From Smallanthus sonchifolius (Eukaryota > Streptophyta > Magnoliopsida > Asterales > Asteraceae), in the NCBI GenBank assembly GCA_023525975.1, contig CM042021.1, positions 109,041,501 through 109,105,500 on the forward strand: 64,000 nucleotides of DNA, read 5' to 3'. Below are positions 55,381-64,000 of the stretch, piece after piece. Below the pieces are notes generated by a model. The model did no database searches. It saw only the letters and a list, made by a program, of their open reading frames with translations, and had not been told where the DNA came from. Position 1 is the first letter of the stretch; each line of letters starts with the position of its first letter. The translations under genes and the position numbers were made by a program.

Positions 55381-56300
55381 ATTTTCCTGATGTTTTTCCT
55401 AATGAACTGTCTGGAATTCCATCTGAAAGAGAAGTGGAATTCAGAATTTATCTAGTACCCGGTACGACACCAATTTCCAAAGCCCCGTACAGATTAACTC
55501 TAACGAAAATGGCAAAATTAAAGAAACAGTTGGATGAATTGCTCGAAAAAGGATTCATAAGACCAAGCTCATCGCCTTGGGGAGCTCCGGTCTTGTTCGT
55601 TAAAAAGAAAGACGGTTTAATGCGCATGTGTATCGACTATCGTGAACTGAATAAAGTCACGATTAAGAACCGTTATCCACTCCCCAGAATCGATGATCTC
55701 TTTTAACATCTCTTTTAACAACTCCAGGGAGCTCGATGCTTTTCAAAAATCGATTTTCGTTCTGGCTATCATCAATTGAAAGTCCAGGAAGAAGATATTC
55801 CCAAAACTGCCTTCAGAACTTACTAATGCACCAGCAACTTTCATGTATATGATGAATCGAGTTTGCAAACCTTACTTGGACAAATTCATTATCGTATCCA
55901 TAGATGATATCCTTATCTACTCCAAGAGTAAGGAAGATCATGCTAATCATTTGAAAATTTTTCTTAAACTCTTGAGAAACGAAAAGCTTTATGCTAAATT
56001 CTCAAAATGCGAATTCTGGTTATCAGAAGTTCAGTTCCTTAGACATGTCATTAACGCTGATGGTATCCAAGTTGACACGATTAAAATTGAGGCTATATCT
56101 AAATGGGAAATACCGAAGTCTCCAACAGAAGTCTGTAGTTTCCTCAGATTAGCTGGTTACTATCGGAGATTTATCTAAGATTTCTCCCGAATTGCTGTAC
56201 CTTTAACTTCTCTGACTCGCAAGTCAGTTAAGTATGAATGGGGTCCTAAACAATCTGAAGCTTTTGAAACTCTGAAACAGAAACTGACACAAGCACCCAT
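55380..56300 (+). pseudogene. Element E reverse transcriptase (insertion, deletion)
   Basis: Linker VVADFPDVFPNELSGIPS, fingers APYRLTLTKMAKLKKQ, GFIRPSSSPWGAPVLFVKKK and CIDYRELNKVTIKNRYPLPR. At about 55700 a short tandem duplication (ATCTCTTTTAAC twice) breaks the frame. At about 55828 a deletion removes the MPFG part between AFRT and TNAPATF. The catalytic box is VSIDDILIYSK with both Asp present. A stop at 56176-56178 (FI-stop-DFSRIA) lies in the thumb. Confidence 0.9.
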
Positions 56301-56690
56301 ACTTGCCTTGCCAGATGGAAATGAAGGCTTTTCAGTATACTGTGATGCTTCACACACCAGATTTGGTTATGTGTTAATGCAAGGAAGAAAAGTTATTGCT
56401 TATGCCTCTCAACAATTAAAAACTCATGAAAAGAATTACATGACTCATGATTTAGAATTGGGTGCCATAATCTTTGCACTGAAATTATGGAGGCATTATC
56501 TATATGGAGTCAAATTTACCGTGTTCACTGATTATAAAAGCCTAAAGTATATATTTAGTCAGAAAGAACTGAATATGAGGCAAAGACGTTGGATGGAAGT
56601 CCTAAATGATTACGATTGCGAAATCTGTTATCATGAAGGAAAAGCTAATGTTGTAGCTGACGCCTTAAGTAGAAAAGAACACGAGAAACT
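56301..56690 (+). pseudogene. Element E RNase H
   Basis: VYCDASHTRFGYVLMQ, ASQQLKTHEKNYMTHDLEL, FTDYKSLKYIF (His to Tyr) and VVADALSRKEHEKL are open in one frame, so this is an uninterrupted domain within a broken polyprotein. Confidence 0.88.
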
Positions 56691-58151
56691 TAAACGAGTT
56701 CGTGCTTTAAGACTCGATCTCCAAATCGATCTTATCACTCGTATTAAGGAATCTCAGAAACTTAATTTACAAGAACCCAACCTTGAGAAGGAAGGATTGG
56801 GAGGAGTGATCGACCAATTGGTCAAAGGAAATGATGGAATTCTTAGAATGAATACAAGAATTTGGGTTCCTATCTATGGAAACGTACGTGAAGAAATTCT
56901 TGAAGAAACCCACAAATCCAAATACACCATGCATCCTGGAAGCGATAAAATGTACAAAAACCTAAAAGCCAATTATTGGTGGTTAGGAATGAAGAAGCAT
57001 ATCGCTATTTATGTTGCGAAGTGTTTAACATGTTCCCAAGTAAAAGCTGAGCACCAAAAGCCTTCTGGCTTGTTACAGCAACTTGAAATTCCTGTCTGGA
57101 AATGGGAAATGATAACCATGGATTTCATTACTAAACTTCCCCAAAACAGTCATGGGAATGATACAATCTGGGTTACTGTTGATAGACTTACTAAGTCTGC
57201 TCATTTTCTTCCCATGAAAGAAACGTTCAACATGGATCACAATTGTACGTTAATGAAATCGTATCATTACACGGTGTGCCACTATCTATTGTGTCAGAAA
57301 GAGATAGTAGATTTACTTCTTGATTCTGGCAAAGTTTCCAAAAAGCTCTATGTACAAAATTGAATCTTAGCACTGTCTACCATCCTAAAACGGACGGGCA
57401 GAGTGAAAGAACCATTCAAACCCTTGAAGACTTGTTAAGGGCTTGTGTTATCGATCTTGGAGGAAGTTGGGATGACCACTTACCTCTAATGGAATTCTCT
57501 TACAATAATAGCTATCATACGAGTATACAGGCCGCTCCTTTTGAAGCCTTATACGGTCGTAAATGTCGAACTCCAATCTGTTGGTCAGAAATAGGAGAAA
57601 ATCAGTTATCCAGACCTGAAATAGTCATGGAAACGACTGAGAAAGTTACTCAAATAAAAGATAGATTGAAAGCGGCTCGTGATCGTCAAAAGAGTTATGC
57701 TGATAAGAGACGAAAGCCGTTAGAATTCAACGTCGGTGATAACGTTCTGTTGAAAGTTTCACCATGGAAAGGCGTTATAAGATTTGGAAAGAAAAGAAAA
57801 TTAAGTCCTAGATTCGTAGGACCGTTCAAAATCCTGAAAAGAGTTGGGCCTGTGGCCTATCAACTCGAATTACCAGAAGAAATGAATGGAGTACACGGTG
57901 TATTCCATGTGTCAAATCTACGCAAATGTTTGGCAGATGAATCTCTAGTAATGCCCCTACAAGATGTAGAGGTAGATGAAAAATTGAGATTCGTGTAGCT
58001 ACCTTTGCAAATCGAGGACATGCAGGAAAAGAAATTGAAAAGAAAGAAATTGATGCTCATGAAAGTGAAATGGAACTCCAGACGTGGCCCTGAGTACACG
58101 TGGGAACTGGAGTATAAAATGAAATAGAAATATCCTCACTTGTTCGAATGA
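56691..58151 (+). pseudogene. Element E integrase and chromodomain (broken)
   Basis: Finger: LEETHKSKYTMHPG and CLTCSQVK. Core: MDFITKLPQNSHG, then a frameshifted region at about 57240-57360 that contained the second Asp (seen out of frame as VSERDSRF), then TDGQSERTIQT. The frame 57360-57998 runs to the GPY/F part (RFVGPFKILKRVG) and stops at 57996-57998. The chromodomain follows in the same frame: KRKKLMLMKVKWNSRRGPEY, TWELEYKMK, with a TAG at 58125-58127 (CAG to TAG) before KYPHLFE. Confidence 0.9.
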
Positions 58152-58168
58152 TCTCGAGGATGAGATTA

Positions 58169-58185
58169 AAACAAGTTGGGGAGGA
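58169..58185 (+). promoter_or_regulatory. Element E polypurine tract
   Basis: AAACAAGTTGGGGAGGA directly before the 3' LTR start at 58186. Confidence 0.85.
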
Positions 58186-58262
58186 TGTAACACCTGTCAT
58201 GAAAATTTCCAACATTTGACTAAGATACAAACCACAAGTACTATAAGTGTAAATAACCTATA

Positions 58263-60996
58263 TGTAACACCCATGATTTTCGGACCCTATATATATATAT
58301 ATATATTTGCGAATAATAATTAGATATTTTTTTTATATAAAAACAAATTATATGAATAATTAAAATGAAAGTAGATAACTTAATTTGAGCCATGAATCCC
58401 CCCCCCCCCCCCAATCAAGCCTTTGAACCCTCTCCGTAGTAATTGAACCCCTTGTGAACCCCCTCTTTTTCTCTTTAGACCCTGAACATTGTTCTTGAGC
58501 AATCTTGACTCCCAAAAGGTCAAACCCAACCGAAACCTTCGAATTACTTGAGAATCCGGTATATCAATCCTTTTTAAATCACCCATTAACAACCATTAAG
58601 GGCTAATTATTTCACAATTTAATGAGTAATTACGTTTTTTGTTTATCATTTGGGAGTTACGGTTGAGTATTCAAAAGAAACCCACAAATTTATGTTCAAA
58701 TCCCGCATTATCCATTAAATCTAAGTTGTAACGCGTGTAGAAACCGTCTCATATGAGTTCCTATCAACTACCCATGCGAAATCATCACTCAAACCCATTT
58801 TCTTCTCCCTCCCCCGTCGCGGTCAGAAGCAGCAATAGAGACGTCGTCCTTTCATCCAATCGACCCAAATCCAGGTAATACCTCAACCCCTTTGCTCGAT
58901 TTTTGTTCTTATTAGAAAACCCCCTTAATTCCAATCGCGAATCTGGGTTATTCTAATGGCTAGGGTTCTTGGATTTAAATGTTTTGGGGAAGAAGACTAG
59001 TGGGAACTTTATGTTAAAACTTAAACCATTCCACACTGATGAAAGGCAAGCGCCCAAATCAAATGGTTAAAGCACACATCTCCTTAGTAGAGGTCACGGG
59101 TTCGAACCCTGTTGATTTTTGTTTATTATTTTGCTTTTTGTCCTTTTTTAGCACACACACATACATAGATGGCTTTAAATATACAAGTACATATATATAT
59201 TTTTCCTAAAGACAAAAACACCTACACTTTCTCCTTATGTTTGAACACACACACACGTTTATATATATATATATATATATTTATATGTATAGATATTTAT
59301 ACCCTTTTATGCTTTTTAAACGGTTGGTGTTACGAACGAAATTCTTCATGAAAACTTTTTAAATTGCGTTTAATACCTTTTTTTAGAAACAAATATATTT
59401 ATATGTTTATGTTTAATTATTTTAATTATCTCAAACGTATAACGAACCGGTATTTGGGCATTATTGTTTTTACGCGTATTTTATTTTAGTTACTAATATA
59501 AATATATTCTCAAAAGTAACAACATAATTATAAACCTGATTTTATTAACTAATCCATTTTTGTAAAATTATAAAACTTTGACCTCTAAATTGTTACGTTT
59601 ACGAGAGAAATAATTCTTATTTACTTTGAGAATAAAATTTAATAAACTTCATTTAATTAATAGATCACTCAAAACTAGGTTTGTATTTGAAATCCATTTA
59701 GGAGACAAATGAGGTTATTCTATTATAAACCATTCGTCTTATAAAGTTTTACAAATTCCCTATTTAATTTGTTTTTTTATATAAACCATTTAAAGCAAGG
59801 TCTATACCTCTAATTAATAATTAATTTCAGGTTAATTATTAGTTAATAAGATCATTACTTTTACACTTAATTCTCGTAGAAATTCAAACTATAAATAAAT
59901 AAAAGAACTTATTTATTTATTCATTTATTTATACATTCACTTAGTTATTTATTTACTTAGTTAATTATTTATTTTATTTATAAACAAAAGAACACCATTT
60001 ATTTACTTACACATTTATTTAACTTCAAACAAAAGAAAAATCTTTTATTTATTCATCATTTATTCAAATCAAAATTTGTTTATCAAGGATTACACAATCA
60101 CCATTTAAAACCCAACGATTATTATTTTCTTATGTGATCAAGGAACAATCCACATCAATCCCTTCACATATTAGGTTTTCCTAACTCCATTTTGTACAAA
60201 CCATTAATACACTTGTACCATCCAATTTAGGTTGATCATGTGATTTGCTTGAACTTTGTGCAACAAACAACATGCCTGTGTGACATTCAAAACTAATCAT
60301 TGCAAGGTGAGTTTACATAGCCCCTTTTTCATATTTACAACTTTGAGGTGAAACATGATTACATTCAAACTATTTGCAATTATTACAATTCAAACATTAT
60401 GATCATGTGTGCAATTTGTGCTTTATGCTTGAACACTATTTGTGCAAACAACATTTACATATTTTTGTGCATAATGCAAGTGCAATCATTAACTCAGTAC
60501 AAGCCGACGGTATACAATGATAGATCTATTGTGTCTGACCAACCCACCCGGTTAGGGTGATTGTTATCAAAAACACTTAAGGATAACCGTTGTGTTATGC
60601 CTATCAGTCACAAGGTTTGACTGTGCGCCCAGTTTAAACAATAGTGGTTCTCCGTAATTGCCTTATTAAACCATGTATCATATGGATTATACACAAACTT
60701 TGAATATTACTTGTGGTTTCAAAACCTATGTATGCTCACCAACTATTTTTAGTTGACCTTGTTTTCATCATGTTTCAGGTACTAGTGTATGAGATCATAT
60801 GCAAGATACTACATATAGGATTTGGACTTAGTGAACAAAGAAATTGAACATGTTGATGTATTTGATTTTGGTTGTTGATTGAACTATGGTAATGAAATCT
60901 TGATGTAATTTATATATGAAACCTTAGTTGATCATGAGCTTATAAACAGTCCACACGTCCGCCCCGAGGTATTTCGCCGTCGGTTGGGGTGTGACA
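58263..60996 (+). repeat. Tekay-type solo LTR (2734 bp) nested in element E 3' LTR
   Basis: TGTAACACCCATG...GGGGTGTGACA flanked by exact CTATA duplications (58258-58262 and 60997-61001). No internal domain, so a solo LTR left by LTR-LTR recombination. Plus orientation is supported by the donor-like AAGGTGAGTTTACATAGCCCC (about 60304-60324), the hairpin at 60740-60755 and the tRNA-like module at 59060-59112 in this strand. Has a C-run (58389-58403) and TA microsatellites. Confidence 0.92.
59060..59112 (+). other. tRNA-like (Pol III A/B-box) module in solo LTR
   Basis: ATGGTTAAAGCACAC (A-box-like, from 59063) and GGTTCGAACCC (B box, 59099-59109). Only the internal promoter-like part resembles a tRNA. 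Confidence 0.5.
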
Positions 60997-62433
60997 CTAT
61001 AGATCAAGGTTCAAGAAGTAGAAATCATGAAAATTCAACGGTAACGGACCGTCACGGACGGTAACGGTCCGTTACAGGCTGGGCGCACGAACCCTAATGA
61101 CGCGCCATGTGTCCGATGACTAAGGATTGAATTATGACGTGTGGAAACTTTATAACGGACCGTCACGACTGGTAAAGGTCTGTCATAGCCCCAGATTCTC
61201 CCTGGTGTGCCACGTATCAACTTCGTAACAGACCGTCACGCCTGGTAACGGTTCGTCACGACGCTAATTGACCAGAGGGTGACACGTGTTTGATGACTCG
61301 CGAACCCTAATCTTGTGACGAACCGTCACCACCCGTAACGGTTCGTCACGGGTCCAGAAGTTGCCCTATAAATAGTTGATCGAGTTCAGTCCATTCTCTC
61401 ATCCCATACTCGATCTTCTCTATCATTTCTTGTCCCAGAGCTTCCTTAGCCCACTCCCGACGATCCCGGTCCAACTCCCGCTCGTTGTAGTGCCCGGTGT
61501 AGGAAGAAACGCTCGTAGAAAGGTCAAGACGCTAGAAAAATCAAGTTAAGAAGATAGTCTATAAGCTTTCAACTTAGAGGCTCACTCCTATAAACCAAGG
61601 TGAATACTTTATATCTCTAAAAACTTGTGTCAAACATTTTATTTACGAATATGGCCAAATAAAGGTTAAAGAAATAATGCTCAACGTTCTTCTACGAATA
61701 AAGCATTGAGCATTACGGCTGGTGCTTGTCTTATAACAACTTCGGAGGCAAACCTGTCTATTATTATAAGACATGACGCCAGTGTATACCGTGGTGCTAT
61801 TGAACAGGACGGGCCTGCTGAATGTGTGGATTGAACATAAAGTTATGATTATGAAATTAATACTTGTTTGTTCCAAATGATTTTATTTTCAAGATAATTG
61901 TATTCACCGGCGTTCGTGCTGACGTTTTATTTTCAAAATATTTTTAGAAAATGAATAAACTGAAATAAGAATGGGGTATGGGCAGACACCAGATTTGACC
62001 CAAGAAAAGAAAATATGAGAGGCAAACATCAGATCTGACCTATGAAAAAGGATAACTTGCACGTTGGATTCTCAAGCCTCGTGTATAGAAAATCCTAAAC
62101 AAAAGAAAAGGAGATAAGACTAGGAGATTGATCAACCCTGGATAGTACTATTTCCGGTGGCTATAGATGTATTTGATTTCAAACTCTGTTTTGTAATCAA
62201 AATGAAAAGGGTATTTAAATCTCTATGTTTATAAAATAAATATAAAACTTTTGTCTTCCAACTGAGTTTTGATATTTACAAATACAACCCTTTAGGTTGA
62301 ATGAATGTTGAAACGATCCTTTTGAAAAGACTTCCGTTGTATTTATAAAAACTCTGAAATCAAAGTTCAAAATATGATACCAATTGGGCTCGCACAAGTC
62401 CAGGGGGTGATTGGGGCGGGGTGTGACATCATG

Positions 62434-63991
62434 TGTCATACTATCATAATACCAACGATCGAAATCCTTTTTAAAAATCTCTTTTATTTCTGAAATGTAT
62501 ACAGTCGATACTGTCTCAGCAAGTTTCATAATATATTGATACTTTCTTTTTCCAGTCTCTCTTCTTCATCTTAACACACTTCGGAACTTGAGGTTGAAAG
62601 CTTGTAAATCTATCTTGACCGCATTGTTCTCGAAGAAATATCTCAAAGTTATTTGCATATCGATCATTTGTAGGATTGATTAAGTCAAGATGACTTAAAT
62701 CATGAACATCCCACCTTGGTAAACTCTTCAGCTTATGACTTGATTCAAAATATTGAATATCACCCTCAACCATCTTAATAACAAACATCTTCTTCTCATG
62801 ATCCTACTTCCATCCAAGTATTTGTCCAGTCAGTGCTTTCTTTGGACTTTTTATGTTTTGAGTAATCCTTTCAACAATAGACGGTTTCTCATTTTTCTTC
62901 CATCACAAACTCTTGTCAATAACATCCTTCTTTGGTACCGATTCAGTTTGAGACTCATCTTTTTCACTATCTTCAGTTGGAATCTCAAATGTATGTCTTT
63001 CATTAACAATGTTATCCATCTTGCCAATCACTGACCCATCTCCTTCAACATAAGTTTGCTTTTGTTCGTACTCATACTTTTTATAATTTTTATCAGTCGG
63101 ACCTTCATCATTTGACTATGGTTCATTCAAACCAGTATCCTTGTTTCTAGTACCATCACTGCTATGATCACCATCAGAAGGTTTATTTTCATCTTTCTTT
63201 ACACCAGTGATTATAACTTCTTCATCTTCCTCTTCTTCATTCTCCTTCTCTCATTCCTCTTTCTCTCCTTCTTGATTGTGAGTTTGACTATCAGTGATTT
63301 CCATTCCTTCACCTTGATAATTCAATAAAGCATCCACATCAAATTCATCCTGTGAACCGAATAAACTTGCTTCAATAACAGGAGATCGATCTTGTTGAGA
63401 AGGAACATCAGTAGACGGTCCTTCTTGATTAACATCAATTTGTGATTCAATAGGGTTGGGTTGAGGTTCAACATTGTCACTTTGATTTTGAACTCCTATA
63501 TGTTTAAGTAGATCTTACACCAAGCTTTGAAGTTGATTTATCTGCATTTGTTGTTGATTCAACTATTCTTGTTGTCGATTACACCCAGCTCTCAACTCTC
63601 TAATCTCCCTAGCACTCACTACTTCTCTACTCTGGAGATTTTCTATTTGAGTCTTCAACAAGCTAACAGTATTTGAAGTCTATTGAGTTGCAAAGTTTGC
63701 AAACTCCTCATCAATCAAATTAAAGTCTCTCGAAGCTTTAAATTTTCCAGGTTCTGGTTTCTCAATGCCTTTTCCTTTACCAGTATCTCTCTTTGCCATT
63801 GTCTTAAGTCTCTTCTTCTTAGGATTCTTGAATACGATACCCTTAGACGGAGGAGGTCCTGAAGGCACATTCATTTGAGATTCAGGTTCCTTTCTTTTCT
63901 TTGGTGTTTCTGTTGCTGTTGCTTCCGGAGAAATAACATTCGGTTCATTCTGAACTTGTTCTGTTTCAAGCACATTTTCATTACCTTCCAT
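62434..63991 (-). pseudogene. Post-pol ORF of the copia-like element (N-terminal and middle part, broken)
   Basis: The minus strand enters from beyond the window. Its first part (63991-63680) is Lys/Pro/Glu-rich: KKRKEPESQMNVPSGPPPS, RDTGKGKGIEKPEPGKFK, DFNLIDEEFANFATQ. After a stop a Gln/Leu-rich coiled-coil-like stretch (about 63675-63500) and an acidic region follow. The better-conserved end (62788-62516) reads MVEGDIQYFESSHKLKSLPR, WDVHDLSHLDLINPTNDRY, and WYYDSMTHDV just before element E. Several stops. Function unknown; the position matches the extra ORF of SIRE-type copia elements. The remainder is at 50426-50162. Confidence 0.55.
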
Positions 63992-64000
63992 ATTAACTTC

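Larger units (their letters stand above)
50427..62428 (+). mobile_element. Element E: Tekay-type Ty3/gypsy with both LTRs
   Basis: It is bounded by TGTAACACC at 50427 and GTGTGACA at 62428, flanked by the exact 5-bp duplication TCATG (50422-50426 and 62429-62433). Internal order: primer site, two accessory ORFs, gag, protease, RT, RNase H, integrase, chromodomain, polypurine tract. The 3' LTR is interrupted by a solo LTR. Coding regions are broken. The LTRs differ by substitutions and by one indel of about 60 bp, so it is older than the Athila insertion. Confidence 0.95.
58186..62428 (+). repeat. Element E 3' LTR, split by a solo LTR
   Basis: Parts 58186-58262 and 61002-62428 align with the 5' LTR. 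Relative to the 5' LTR it lacks about 60 bp (near 61708) and has a short extra segment near 61985-62040. It ends GGGGTGTGACA at 62428. Confidence 0.93.

Overview
The window reads as nuclear, repeat-dominated DNA of a flowering plant. Almost everything recognisable is plant LTR-retrotransposon: Ty3/gypsy chromoviruses of the Tekay/Del type, one long Athila-type element and the 3' end of a probable Ty1/copia (SIRE-type) element. The primer-binding sites match plant tRNA-Asp and initiator tRNA-Met, and a TTTAGGG-like tract is present. The protein and LTR style recalls Asteraceae, but that is an inference from memory, not a database result. I see no intact host gene. The only host-gene-like stretch is a small exon-like fragment near 32.78-33.07 kb.

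Layout. 1-2468 (+): Tekay pol remnant (element A), followed by part of an LTR (2469-3468). 3469-16915 (-): an almost complete Athila element with near-identical LTRs (3469-5120, 125 bp short at its outer end; 15141-16915), a tRNA-Asp primer site, gag, protease, RT-RNase H, integrase and a large ORF in the env position. All its genes are broken. It sits inside element B, a minus-strand Tekay element (16916-25388) whose gag start, leader, primer site and half LTR are tandemly duplicated (19844-21889 and 21890-23894). 25389-26086 is part of another LTR. 26-33 kb is old debris: MITE- and hAT-like ends, LTR pieces, an RT fragment and the exon-like remnant. 33158-35586 is a minus-strand LTR followed by a badly decayed minus-strand element (element C, to about 38640). 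38641-46726 (+) is element D (Tekay, accessory coiled-coil ORF, gag-pol, chromodomain, 3' LTR). It is flanked by two direct copies of a block of about 950 bp. 49597 to the window end (-) is the 3' part of a copia-like element. Element E (Tekay, 50427-62428, target duplication TCATG) split its last ORF, and a Tekay-like solo LTR (58263-60996, target duplication CTATA) in turn split element E's 3' LTR. This gives a three-level nest with two exact target duplications.

How the parts work together. Each element follows the usual plan: LTR promoter, tRNA-primed minus-strand synthesis, Gag particle, protease, RT/RNase H, integrase (with a chromodomain in the Tekay elements), then polypurine tract and 3' LTR. 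All coding regions seen are interrupted, so the window is a graveyard rather than an active set. The best hunting results are non-coding: arrays of perfect dyads whose two arms change together, lying just upstream of TATA boxes in three different LTR families; a triplicated hairpin-plus-polypurine module in the Athila 3' region with different but perfect stems; and hairpin, splice-donor-like and tRNA-like modules shared by diverged Tekay LTRs. Domain calls are by eye; no search was run.
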